Shown here piece by piece: positions 20,430 through 31,764 of a stretch of DNA of 64,000 nucleotides; the first letter of the stretch is position 1, and every line of letters starts with the position of its first letter. The DNA is taken from NCBI RefSeq assembly GCF_035046505.1, contig NC_089822.1, positions 102,742,659 through 102,806,658 of the forward strand. Reading direction: 5' to 3'. This DNA is from Tiliqua scincoides (Eukaryota; Chordata; Lepidosauria; Squamata; Scincidae). A program made the translations under genes and the position numbers. Under the pieces are notes generated by a model that had not been told where the DNA came from, did not search any database, and saw only the letters and a list, made by a program, of their open reading frames with translations.

Positions 20430-22270
20430 TGACTACATTTACTGATTAATTTGCATTTCTGGACATCCAGCTGTGCAGCACTATAAGTGCCTAACTAGAG
20501 GCAGTACACAACTGCTATGTGGTTGTGATTTGCATTATGAGTGATCAGTGACTTCCATTTAGAAGTTTTTGTCATTCAAATTGGGAAATCAGCACAACAG
20601 GGTAGTGGAATAACAAAACAAAACAAAAATCTCCTCCAGAGCTACTTCCCTGATCAAATTTGGAGTCTTTTGCAAACATTCTAAGGTAAAAATAAAAAAT
20701 GTCTGCATATTCACTTATTTGAGAAATTTATTTGGGGAATTCTGGCTATGGCTCAGAATTCAGGCTTGACATATGTGACAGAAAGTGAAATGTAAACATG
20801 ATTTTGTTTTTCTAATTTTCTTGGTTTAAAACAAGCAAGAGTTAGTTGAAGGAGTGAGGAAACAGCCTGTGACACATATTTGCAATATAAGCACAAGGAA
20901 GAAGTCAAGCACAGTCAGAAAAGTATTACTCATTTCTGTAGCACCTTTTGTGTGAAAAGTACTTTGCAATCCTCCTCTCATTCAACCTAAGAACAATCTT
21001 GTGAGATGAGTCATTAAAGTGCCTATTGCACAAAGGCTGGGAGAGATTTTCACAGGGCTAAGCACCAAGTTCATAGCAAAGACCAAAACTTGGGACTCCC
21101 AGAATTAGATGTATGATGTACAATGATGGCGCACAAACTCTTCATTGTTGCTTTACCAATTCCAGATGTTCTTCATGTTCTTCACACTCATTGACTATGT
21201 AGTTGCTGGGAAACCACCTTAGTTTTGCACATTTCACTGTGATAAGATGCCTTCGATGGCTCTGTGCAGGCTGCAGACATCCGTCTCACTCATTCTTTTG
21301 TGCATATTCTCTCAATGACTCATGTATGGCTATTTATATTGCTTGTCTATATAAATATTTTAAATGTCTTTCATTTGAAGCAATTTGTTCCATTTGTCTG
21401 TAGTGCTAAGTTAGTGATCATGAAAAGTGAATTACGATATATAAACATGTGACTGTATTGTCAGTTGATGTCATTTCCAGACCCTGACGCTATCCCGCAG
21501 AAAGGACATTTCCTGCTTGGTGGATGGAGAATTAGACATTGAATAGCCTCTTATGTGCAATGAATAGCAAAAAGACAATGGCAGAGGATCAGTTAGATTC
21601 TGCTTTGTAGTCTATACACACAATGGCCAGGATCAGAGAGATTGATTGTTGAAAGAGAAAAAAACAAACCCAAATCCCAGTGGACTAGTATAAGCCTCTT
21701 GCACAAGCCTAAAGAGCAATCTGGAACCCAGTCAATATATTTTCTTGTAGAATTCCAAATGAAGTTCTTCTATTGAGGTTTCTGTATAGTGGATTCAATT
21801 CAAAACTTCTTTTGCAAAAGTGCAAGAGATGAGCACATTTTTTCAGCAATTCCCTCCCTCCTTTGCGCCAAGAACAAGACAAGATGTTATATAGCAAAGG
21901 GGGCTGGAGAGGGAAGAGGGAATTGCTGAAAACTGCACATACCAACTTGTTCATGAAGATCCACCAGCCCTCAAGAACAGATTTATGAAGAGCACAGGAG
22001 GCTGAAGAGGGTAGGGAAAATAGCTGAAAACTATGCCCTCCCTCTCTTACATGAGCACAAGATAGCACCTGTACAAGAGAGGATTTGGATCAAATGTTAC
22101 TGCCTTATCAAAACAGTCCTTGATATAACCCTGCACGGCAGGAATGGCCAACTGCTGTATCCTTGCGGGATGCTATCTTCTTCAAACAATAGTCCAGGCA
22201 CTATATATATAGTCAAGTGTAGAGATGTTTGTATGTCCACAGGTTTTCATGACCAGCAGCAATCCAATAT
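20430..22270. other. Intergenic, no gene recognised
   Basis: AT-rich sequence with no recognised coding, RNA or repeat signal. Confidence 0.4.
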
Positions 22271-22273
22271 ATC

Positions 22274-22519
22274 CAGGTGGGAAGACCATGGTTGTGTTAA
22301 AAGATTAAAATCCATGTAGTTAAAAAAAAGTCCAACGTTTCATTCTGTAACTTTTTCAGAACTCCATCAGGGAAACGAGCCTGGAGACAACCAGTGTATT
22401 CTATCCAGGCTCAATTCCCTGATGAAGTTCTGAAAAAGCTACAGAACGAAACATGGGACTTTTTTTAACCACATGGATTTTAATCTTTTAACACAACCAT
22501 GGTCTTCTTCCCACCTAGG
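22274..22519. repeat. Long near-perfect inverted repeat (hairpin)
   Basis: The left arm (about 22274-22386) pairs over about 112 bp with the right arm (about 22406-22519), leaving a loop of about 19 nt. Anchors: CCATGGTTGTGTTAAAAGAT with ATCTTTTAACACAACCATGG. There are few mismatches, so it is young or conserved. It looks like a foldback MITE. Confidence 0.85.
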
Positions 22520-22553
22520 TATGTTGAATTGTAGAGGCATAAACTACAGGAAG

Positions 22554-23240
22554 ATTGCCCCTTATCCGGACATCCGAACTCCAGAAGATTCTGAAATCCA
22601 GACATTTTGTCCAAGTCTTTAAAAAACTTTTTCTGTACTGTGGAGACTAGAAGGTCTTGTGCTCATTTCCACATACAGTGCAGGTACAGACTGTAAGAAC
22701 TATTATCTGCTCTGTGGTATATACCTGTACAGACACCACTGAAAAATGTAAAAGAGACCAGCCGACACCTGTATGGGATACAGTGAAAAGAGTAAGAGGG
22801 AGCATTTCTCATTATGGGGCATTTCTCATATCTGCAGATCCTGTATCCGCGGATCGGGTCCATGGGGCCCCCCTGAGCCCCACCTCTAGAGGTGAGGGGA
22901 GCTCTGCTCCCCTAGTCTTCAGAGAGTTCTCTGAACCCAACAGAGGACTCAGACTGAGCTTGGCAGCTAAAATAATGCAACTTCTGGTTTTACGGAGAAA
23001 CTGGAAGTGACATTTCTAATGCCTTATAAGACATTAGGAAGCCTGGGGAAGTCCTGGAGGGTGGGGTGCAGGCATTTACCCATATGCATGGTTTCAGATA
23101 ACTGCGGGAGTTCTGGAACAGAACGCCTGCGGATACAGGGGGCAAACCGGTATTTTTAAGCAATTATTCCAAAATCCTAACCTATCCGAAATCCAGATAC
23201 CTTCCCATCCCAAGCATTCCAGATACTTTACCTGTACCTT
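22554..23240. mobile_element. Degraded pogo/Tigger-like DNA elements, probably nested
   Basis: Ends with CCTTATCCGGACATCCGAAC at the left and CCTATCCGAAATCCAGATAC plus AAGCATTCC at the right, a pattern like Tigger termini. An inner pair, GTATCCGCGGATCGGGTCC and GCCTGCGGATACAGGGGG, suggests a second element (about 22826-23145). Family assignment is tentative. Confidence 0.4.
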
Positions 23241-23339
23241 ACAAGTGGTTAGGTTCCATAAATAAAACTGGAAACATCTAGACCTTGACATGTGAAGATA
23301 CGCTCATTCATGTAGTTTTTACATACCACATTTACAATC

Positions 23340-23375
<36 letters not shown>
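23340..23375. repeat. (GA)n microsatellite
   Basis: GA dinucleotides with one AAAG interruption. Confidence 0.95.
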
Positions 23376-23376
<1 letters not shown>

Positions 23377-23423
23377 TGCTAGTATTAAGGTGCTGAATAT
23401 ATCTATTTCTTAAACCAACTTGA

Positions 23424-23650
23424 AGCCAAGAGGGTGTAGTGATTTGAAAATTAAACTTAGACTTGGAAGATCCAAGTTCAAATCCTTGCCCAGCCATGAA
23501 ACTTCCTGGGTGACCTTGGGCCAGTCACCATCTCTCAGCCTCACTTACCTCACAGGGTTGTGTGAGAACAAAAGGAGGGAAGGAATCATGGATACTACTC
23601 TGAACTCCTTGGAGTAAGGGTGGTATAGAAGTGTGAAAAATAAATAAAAC
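23424..23650 (+). mobile_element. Sauria SINE (tRNA-derived)
   Basis: GTGTAGTG head, box B-like CCAAGTTCAAATCC, the conserved body TGGGTGACCTTGGGCCAGTC and CCTCACAGGGTTG, and tail GGTGGTATAGAAGTGTG with AAATAAATAAA. This family is diagnostic of squamates. Confidence 0.88.
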
Positions 23651-23821
23651 ATTCATACCCCTGACTACTCTTTTCTTAAAACACTGAAAGCATGTTTGTG
23701 CTTGCACTTTATTTGGTTAGGGACCAGACCATGGATGAAAATAAAAAATGGATGAATGTCAAAGCATAGCCTTATTTTGCTTGCAAATGTATTTTAGCAG
23801 GCAACAAATATAAATAACTAA

Positions 23822-24000
23822 GGGACCAATTCTATCCAATTTTCCAGCACTGGTGCAGCCACAATGCAGCCCCAAGGTAAGGGAACAAAAGTTCCCATAC
23901 CTTGAGGAGGTCTCTGTGACTGCCTCCCCAACACAGGAAGCAGTGCGTATCCCATGGGCACAGCAGTTCCGGCACTGGAATATTGGATAGGATTGGGCTG
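23822..24000. mobile_element. A-type palindromic element
   Basis: GGGACCAATTCTATCCAAT ... ATTGGATAGGATTGGGCTG with CCAAGGTAAGGGAACAAAAG inside. Confidence 0.85.
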
Positions 24001-24499
24001 CCACTATATAGCACATGCAAATATGTGCAAAACCAACATAAAGAGAAATTAAAGAAAAATAAACATAAGAACATCGGTGAACGTCGTGGAAGGTTGGATG
24101 GAATTGGACGAAAGAGAAAAGCACATGAACAAAATTGGAAATACGGTTATAATGGAAAATGGATGAAAAAGCAAAGTGATGAAAGCCAAGTGGATGAAAG
24201 TCAAGGGATTGCTGCAGTCCTAAACAAACTTATTTCCTTAATATATTCACAAACACACCTCTCTATAAAAAGCACACAAGTGTACTAATTCACATGACAC
24301 ATATTTTTGGTGGCAAGATTTCAGCAGTGTCAGACAGGCACAACTCTGGTGGGTGATGCTTTCCCCACTACCGCATGCTAGGAAAAGGTTCACCTGGTGG
24401 GTTGATGTCTATCAGAGCAGAGAGAAAAGATACAAGAGCTCTGTGGGGGGACACACTGCATCCCTCCACTCACACACAGGGGCTTTTGCAGACATTTCA

Positions 24500-24589
24500 G
24501 AGCCCAATCCTATGCAGGTGTACTCAGAAGCAAGACCCATTATAGTCAATGGGGCTTACTCCCAAGTGAGCATAGACAGGGCTGCAGCC
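24500..24589. mobile_element. B-type palindromic element
   Basis: GAGCCCAATCCTATGCAGG ... GGGCTTACTCCCAAGTGAG ... GGGCTGCAGCC. First of five B copies ahead of the GPR162 CpG island. Confidence 0.85.
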
Positions 24590-24592
24590 TCA

Positions 24593-24682
24593 CAGCCCAA
24601 TCCTATCCACACTTTCCTTGGAGTAAGTTCCATTGACCTTAATGGGGCTTACTTCTGAGTAGACATGCATAGGATCGGGCTG
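24593..24682. mobile_element. B-type palindromic element
   Basis: CAGCCCAATCCTATCCACAC ... CTTCTGAGTAGACATGCATA ... GGATCGGGCTG. Opposite orientation to its left neighbour. Confidence 0.88.
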
Positions 24683-24961
24683 CCAATCCAGATTGGCTTT
24701 TGGGTCTGCCTGCAACCAGTCCTAGCTCCCTCCCTCCCCATAAGGATACTGGCATGATGGACATATTTGCAAACACCTGTTCGTCTGGACGGCAGGCGCG
24801 AGACGCGTGAACACCCTCCCGACGACAGCGCGGGGGAAGGAGGTGGCGAAGAAGGCTTTCTTCGCCCGAGGGCCACTTCCTCCCAGTGGGTTCCCTTCTG
24901 CAAGCTGCTTTCTCCTGGAAGAGGGAAAAATAATAACTTCAGATAATAACTAGCGTCTGCT

Positions 24962-25046
24962 GATCTCTGCATGTCTACTCAGAAGTAAGTCCCATTGAGT
25001 TCAATGGGGTTTACTCCCAGGAAAGTGTGCATAGGAGTGCAGCCTT
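24962..25046. mobile_element. B-type palindromic element
   Basis: GCATGTCTACTCAGAAGTAA ... TTTACTCCCAGGAAAGTGTG ... GTGCAGCC. Confidence 0.85.
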
Positions 25047-25048
25047 AG

Positions 25049-25130
25049 GCAATCGTATGCACACTTTCCCGAAAGTAAGCCCCATTGAACTCAATGGGAC
25101 TTACTTCTGAGTAGACCAATCCTATGCAAT
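25049..25130. mobile_element. B-type palindromic element
   Basis: GCAATCGTATGCACACTTTC ... TACTTCTGAGTAGACC, then AATCCTATGC. Confidence 0.85.
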
Positions 25131-25136
25131 CCAATT

Positions 25137-25225
25137 GCAGCACTCCTATGCACACTGTCCTGGGAGTAAGCCCCAGCGATTTCAATGGGACTTACTTCTG
25201 AGTGGACATGCCTAGGCTTAGGCAG
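25137..25225. mobile_element. B-type palindromic element
   Basis: CACTCCTATGCACACTGTCC ... CTTCTGAGTGGACATGCC. The closest copy to the CpG island. Confidence 0.82.
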
Positions 25226-25229
25226 CCAC

Positions 25230-26350
25230 AGCGTTGGAGACGAGCCGCCAAAAGGCGTCGTGGGTGCGCACAAAGCTCAGCGCGTCCAGGCTTCCCCCAG
25301 CTGGAGCCCACATTTCAGCCCCACTGACCAGACTCGTCCTGTACTGACCGTCTCGTCTGAACAGACCCTGCTGCGGTGGCATTGCATCCACCTGCCTGCT
25401 ACCCCCCCTCCCGGACCACCCACTCAGCCCCACCAGCGTGCCTCAGTTTCCCCCCTGGAGCCCCTCCAGAGCGCGCGGGGTAGCAGCGGCCCTCCAACTT
25501 CCACCGCATGGACGGTGCGTCTCCTCCTCCCCCGGCGAGGGCTGCAAATCCCCGAGCAGCCCTGAGCTGGAATAAGGCTGCCGCCTCCCCCGGGGAGGGA
25601 GAGGGGAGGGAGGGAGGGAGGGAGGCGCGGGGGAGCAGAGACACGCGCGCACCAGCAGAGCGGCCGGGCCGGGGACGCAGCCATTGAAGCGCCGCCGCCG
25701 CCGGTGGGTCGGTGCCCTTCTCCTCCCTCCGCCCCCAGGAGAGGCTCTCGGCGGGGGGCGCGCTCCGCCAGGCTGCCCCTCCCGCCCTGCCCGCTGCCTC
25801 CCCTCCCTGCCTGCTGCCGGCGACCCCTCGCCGGGCTTGGCTGCCTCGCCTGGAAGTGGGATGTGGGCAGCGGCGGCGGCGGCGAGGAGGGCGAGCAGGC
25901 GAGGGGGCCGCTTGCTCGCAGACACGCACGCACTGCCGGTGCCACTTGCAGCAGCAGCAGCAGCAGCAGCCAGGGATGCTCCGGTCGCCATGGCAGCAGC
26001 AGCAGCAGCAAGAGGTAAGCTCGGGCTCCTCACTCAGCTGCCTCCCTCCAGGGGCCAAGCGCGGGAACGGGCTGCTGCTGCTGCTGGCGGCGGCGGCGGC
26101 GGCTTGGATGGTGGTGGCCTGAGTATGGCCGTCCATGACGCTCCCGTCGCCTTTGCGCTCTTTCGCGCCTCAGGCGGCTGCCTCCCTCTCTCCCTGCGCC
26201 TGGCCGCTGCCTCCCTGCCCACTGCAGCCCCTGACCTCGTTCAAAGGGGGCTGCTGTCCCCTTCCTCCCCCCTCCCTTCAGGACCGACTCCCCACTGAGG
26301 AGCCCGCCTACCAGCTGCCAGTAGTGTCCCCTCCCCAAGTGTATGGCGGG
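25230..26350 (+). promoter_or_regulatory. GPR162: CpG island and candidate GPR162 promoter / first exon
   Basis: This is the only long stretch of very high GC and CpG density in the window. It contains GC-box-like runs and several CAG/GCC triplet tracts, and lies 4.9 kb upstream of the GPR162 coding start, where a noncoding first exon is expected in this family. A strong donor (GCAAGAG|GTAAGCTCGG) closes a possible first exon at 26014. The transcription start cannot be located. The long ORFs here on both strands are composition artefacts. Confidence 0.65.
25986..26014 (+). other. GPR162: 3' end of candidate GPR162 exon 1 with a strong-context upstream ATG
   Basis: The ATG at 25990-25992 sits in the context GTCGCCATGG and is followed by six GCA codons and AGA, then the GTAAGC donor at 26015. 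The exon would exit in phase 1. All three plausible acceptors just before the GPR162 coding start (AG ending at 30883, 30886 or 30889) would put this ATG in frame with GPR162. It could be an N-terminal extension, or a harmless ATG in the 5' UTR. Confidence 0.4.
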
Positions 26351-29300
26351 GGGGGGGTTCAGGGCTGCGACTGTCCATTGGTGTGGTCACACACATTCAA
26401 GCCTTGGCTGGCTTCCTCGTCTCCTTCTCCTCTCTTCCCTCACCCCTACAGGAAAGGGCAAGGGAAGCCTGTGCTGCTGCCCCCCTGCCTCCCCAGACCC
26501 ATGCCCATCAGCAATAACCATGGCAGCTTCTTTAGGGACACGACTAGCACAGTTTCCTGAAGATCAAAGGGTATGGCATGGATGGAGGGGGGAGTAGGAC
26601 TGGACTGCCTCTTCCCTTATTATACCTTCCTTTCTCCAGGCCTCAACAGGCCCATCTTGCCATGCCAGCCTTCCTTCTTCATCATCACTCAACCTGATAT
26701 TATCTTGCATTCCCCCCCCCCCCAATCTGGGTCATCTTGTTCTCTGTCCTTTCCCTCTTTTTCTGCTTCTTCTCTTGCAGTCACGAGCCCATGAGTTAAC
26801 TTGTTTCCCTAGTGTTCAGACAGAACTTCCCATCTGGAAAGATGGTTCGGATGGTGGGAGGTGGCATTTAACAGGAAGCGTTGTGTGGGGAGGTAATCTG
26901 CCAGCAGAAGCCTTGCTGAGAATCAAGCATACGTCTTGCAGGCCCACATCCCAGAATAAAAAAGCCAGGAGCAATTAGGGCTTATCCAGATGGCAGCTTA
27001 TCCATGGCTGGTCCAGGATTCCGGGGCTTGATCAGAAGTCGTGGGAAAGGTATTGCAGGAAAGAGCCATCGGCTTGTAGCGCAACCGTTGCTCTTCTGGA
27101 GATCTGGCTAGACTCAGTGTACCATTTGGGTTTGGAGGGGCCCACAGTGATACCAACATGTTCTTGTGTGACTTGCAGGTGGCAGGTACATTGAATGAAC
27201 ACACCTGACACTTGGCTGTGTACAGACAATTTGGAGACCTGAATGTGGTGAAGCACATATGATGAAGTACTACAAAGGCTTGCAAAAGCAGTTTAGCAAA
27301 AGCATTACAAGATATTAAAAGAATGAATGCTTGTGCCACGGGCTCTGTCATATTATGGAAAGCCCTCTGTGAGGAGGCAGGCTGAATTCCAGGCAGGGCT
27401 AGCAACTAGGGTCAGCAAGATACGAGATACCCTGCTCGTATACCTAAGGCAGGGTATCTTTCATCGGTCTATGATACTGTTGATCATGAGTGTTGGTGAA
27501 GGTTTCTGAGAATGTTTGTGCATTTGCAAGTTGGTGGAAGGCTAAGAATAGGGTTGTCACAAGTCTTAAATATGAAACTGAATGGCACTGAAATAATTAG
27601 CTTTTTTAAAGGCCAGTATCCAATCTCCCTGTGTGACTTGAGCAAAATGAGGAGACATGGGTTAGGGCAGATTGAAGCTCATCAGCTAAGCTGCATGCAG
27701 TCAGGCAGCATTGCTGTGGGTGATGGGGTTTACTGGTGGGCAGTTCAGGACTCTAGGAGTCGGGGATGAACATGCAGCAAGATTGAGGAGTAGTAGCAGA
27801 GCCATGGTGGGAGCTCAAAACCAGAGTAGTGTGACAGGTTTGAAGACTGATTAAAAGAAGGCTGCAGCATCCTGTATTCCTGCTGTTTTAGGACACAAGT
27901 AAATCGGCAGAGCTGTGTGCTGCTGATTCTGTGGGGGAGAAACACTAGCAGGGATGTGAACAGCGTATGTTTTGGTGCTGGGTGGAGAGAGAAAGGCCTG
28001 CTCCACAGTGAATACAAGAACAACTGCTGTTCAGGATTCCAGTGCTGGAACAGGAGTTGAGTATAGCATGCAGGTAAGGTCCAAGACATGTTGGTGGTCA
28101 AAGCAGAAAATTCATATGCTGTCCAATTTTCTCCCTCGTCACACACATGCTAATTAACATAGAAGATAATTTACCAAGTAAGTTGTATACTCGTCTCATT
28201 GACATGAGTGGGAGACAGCCAGATCTGCCTCTCATTGTGCCCCTTAATGGCACACAACGTCCTCTGCCTGAGACAGTGGCTCACTTTCAGGGTTAGGATG
28301 CTTGTGACTACAGAGCAGAACAAAGGGGCATTATCATAACAAGGAAAAGCGGTAGAGAGGCACTAGATTGTGACTTCTTTTGGGACAGAGAACCATTCAT
28401 TCATTAATCCATTCATTCATTCATTTTGCTATATAAAACTGTTTTGCAAACTTTTTTTTTTTTTAAGTGGTAGATAAATATTCTTAATCATAATAGCTGG
28501 GACTAGAGATGGCTGGAAGTAGGCTCATTCCCTAACAGGTAATTTTACCTTTCATGAAATTATTTGAGCTTGGACTCTTTTGGGGTGCAACATTGAACAT
28601 GTGACAGGGCAACAACTACAGCTTAAATTCAATGCCATGTAATTCATTATGTGGTTGGAGTCATTCCGTACATGTCAGCGTTGTACTGATCCAATTCTAT
28701 TTATTTAATGAATTTATACCCTGTTTTCCAGTTAGAAAATTGCACAAGGCGACTTACAGTAAAACCAAACATAATATTTAAAAATTAAAACAAAATCAAC
28801 GGACAATAAAACAGGCAATAAAATAGCTGTAATAGAGAAAACATTCCCTGCTAAATACAGGGAGCAGTAGCAGAGTGATAACTGTAAGATAGCAGTGAGG
28901 CAGCCCCTTTACGCTTCCCTTTCAAAAGCTAAATGAAATAGAAATATTTATAAGCCTCGTTGGAACTGCTCCACTGAGGGGGCTGATTATAAATTCTTTG
29001 GAAGTGTGTTCCAGTGGTGTGGTGCCACTGCAGAAAAGGTCTTGTCTCCTGTCACCATCCCTTTTACTTGAATTGGCAGTGCAACTCTTAGCAGAGTTCT
29101 GCCAGATGACCTAAAGGGACAAGTTGGACTATATGGAAGTAGGCAGTTTAGAAGGTACCCTGGTCCCAGATCATATATTGCTATGGTGCAATAGACTACA
29201 CAGTCTCTTACCAGCAGTTCTCAAACTCTCTGGGAGAGTTTGAGGCACAGTAAGACCTTGCGGGGGCAGGGGGGAGGCAGCAACGCAAAACCAGAAGTGA

Positions 29301-30883
29301 AGCATGATTATTCTGCTTTCATTTTTTAAGCTTTGGGGAGCACTGCGGAGGGTCGTGCAGGGCTCACCGCACCCTCGGAAGGCTGCTGCAGGGACTGGTA
29401 AGCAAATGCAGAAGCCAGGGCCCTCAGGCTGGTGCGTCACGATGCCCTAATTTGAGAAACCCTGCCTTAACCACTCATTGTGTGGCCTTGTGAGTTGGAT
29501 TGATTTTGGTTCTGGGGGCATGTCTGAAGGCTTGGAGATACTGAGATGTTTTCTTAGATTTTTTCCTTATCTTTTTTCTACAGTGAATACTAAACCCTGA
29601 GTTTGCCAAGGAATTCTGAGAAAAGGATTAGGCCTTCCTGCAGTTGTTGATTGGCCTTCTACAGATTCCAAAGCAGAGGAGAAGGTTCTGGGGGCAGTGG
29701 GCCCATTGGCCTGGCAGAAAAGCAGAGGATGTGGGTGCCAGGTAGGCACTGAAGAGAGAACTCACTGACCTTGAAACAGTTCCTGAGGAAGAGGGAGCAT
29801 ATTTTGGTGACAGAAACCTAGTGTATTCTGCCCTGCGACTCCTGTTCTCTATTCTATTCATCCTGTTCTCTATTCCATTGTATTCAACTTTTCCCCAAGA
29901 ATGCTTCATTTATCCTTTATTCATCCATGAGAGGCTAAGTGGAGGATTGTTAACAGAAGGTAATAATATTTCTGAAAGAGAAAAAGGAAGGGAGCAACAG
30001 GAGCAGATTCTCTTTCTTCACCTTGTTTTTCTTTTATAATGTTTGACTTGTTTTAAATATTTATACCTAGCTTCCTCATTCACTTGAGGCAGGTATAAAT
30101 TTTTAAAAATAGATTACAACAATAAAACAAAACATTACATTAAAAATAGGAAACCAGTAGCACAAATGTAGACCCCTCCAAAAAGACCTACAACAGCACA
30201 AGCCCGCCCCCCCCCCCCCATATCCATAATCAAACCAGGAATAAGTCAGTAATTCCAGAGACCAGCAATTCAGCAAACCCAAATTCAGCACCTAAGCCTG
30301 GAAAAACACAGGCTGTACATTTTTTCCAAATATCCAGGAGGAACATGCATATGCTAACATTCTTTGGGCGGGTATTTCATAATATTGGGCTACAGTTATC
30401 CAGACTCTGCTCCTCAGAGTAAATGTTCTTTTCATAAATAGAAAATAGAGCCCAACTAGATGACCTTAAAAGATAGGTAAGGAGTTTACAATAGGGAGGA
30501 ACTCAATTTTTTGTTTTGTTTCCTGGCTTTTTGTACATTGTGTACAAAATGAAACTTTTTCTGCAATAAGATATAACTTTAAAAGAACATATAAGCAGAG
30601 AAAGACAGGGACAGATATTTTAAAAAGGAGGATGTATCAACAGAGTAAAAGTGAAGAAAACAGGTAAAAAAGAGAATAATAGAGATAAAAGGAGGAAAGG
30701 GAAAGAAATAAACTGTAAGACAATGTGTCTCCCTTGTCCTGGCAATGCCTCCCAAATTCTTCTGCATATCTGCCTTATTACCTTCTGGAAGTAGATCCAC
30801 CTGGAAGTAGATGACGGGAGAACCACCAGTTCGTCTGGAAGGACTTTATGCATGGTCTTCTTTGACTGTTCCCAAATCCTGAG
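26015..30883 (+). other. GPR162: Probable GPR162 intron 1
   Basis: From the CpG-island donor to the coding exon. It holds poly-G/C runs (26345, 26711, 30208), a CATT-rich stretch near 28400 and degraded LINE-like sequence at 28690-29160 and 30040-30480. The acceptor is one of three AGs ending at 30883, 30886 or 30889; 30883 is used here. Confidence 0.5.
28690..29160 (-). mobile_element. Degraded LINE-like 3' region
   Basis: Begins CTATTTATTTAATGAATTTA, TACCCTGTTTTCC and GCGACTTACAGTAAAACC, the antisense of a typical reptile LINE/SINE tail. Further in, GTGTTCCAGTGGTGTGGTGC resembles L2-family 3' sequence. Divergent, and family uncertain. Confidence 0.4.
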
Positions 30884-30897
30884 AAGGAGGCGACACA

Positions 30898-31764
30898 ATG
30901 AATCGCGGGGGAGGCAGCAGTGCTATGGAGGACAAATCGGAGGTTACATTGCACAATAACTCACTGTGGTGGCTGGCTTGTGGGCTCCTTGCCCTGCTAG
31001 CCAACTCCTGGATAATCTTGAGCATCACAGCCAAGCAACAGAAGCACAAGCCCCTGGAGCTTCTGCTGTGCTTTCTGGCCGGGACACACATTCTCATGGC
31101 TGCCGTGCCTCTCACCACCTATGCAGTGGTGCAGTTGCGACGTCAGTCTCCTGACTACGACTGGAATGAAAGCATTTGCAAGGTCTTTGTCTCCACCTAT
31201 TATACGCTGGCCTTGGCCACGTGTTTCACAGTGGCGTCCTTGTCTTACCACCGCATGTGGATGGTCAGGTGGCCTGTCAACTATCGTCTGAGCAATGCCA
31301 AGAAGCAGGCCCTGCATGCCGTGATGGGTATCTGGATGGTGTCTTTCATTCTCTCCACTTTGCCTTCCATTGGCTGGCACAACAATGGGGAGCGTTATTA
31401 TGCCAGTGGCTGCCAGTTCATTGTCAGCAAGATAGGACTGGGTTTTGGTGTATGTTTCAGCCTGCTTCTCCTGGGGGGCATTGTCATGGGCTTGGTTTGT
31501 GTGGGCATCACTTTCTACCAGACCTTGTGGGCACACAGAAGGCATCACAGATGTCATCACCAGGCGGCGGAAGAAGCCTCCTCTTCTTGCCATTCTGCAG
31601 CACACAGCACCTTCAATGTTCCAGCCATTGTGGTAGAGGATGTCAGAGGCAAAAGACGATCATCGCTGGATGGTTCAGAATCTGCCAAGACTTCTATGCA
31701 GATGACCAACCTCATCAGTGCCATTGTTTTCCTGTATGACACGTTGACTGGAGTGCCCATTTTG
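30898..31764 (+). CDS. GPR162: GPR162 coding exon 1 (TM1-TM6)
   Basis: 289 codons, from the ATG to GVPIL, then donor GTAAGC. It is nearly identical to human across [20 protein letters not shown] and [19 protein letters not shown]. The third intracellular loop is shorter and more histidine-rich (RRHHRCHHQ) than in human. Reading through the donor would add 15 residues before a stop. Confidence 0.95.

Noticed and set aside
23983-24288. 101-codon lysine-rich ORF
   Set aside because: It begins inside an A-type repeat and continues through AT-rich sequence; no conserved motif.
25399-26136. Long antisense ORFs of 195-245 codons in the GC-rich region
   Set aside because: They are low-complexity Ala/Pro/Arg/Ser and cysteine runs on several overlapping frames of a CpG island with CAG repeats. 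There is no recognisable domain, so composition explains them.
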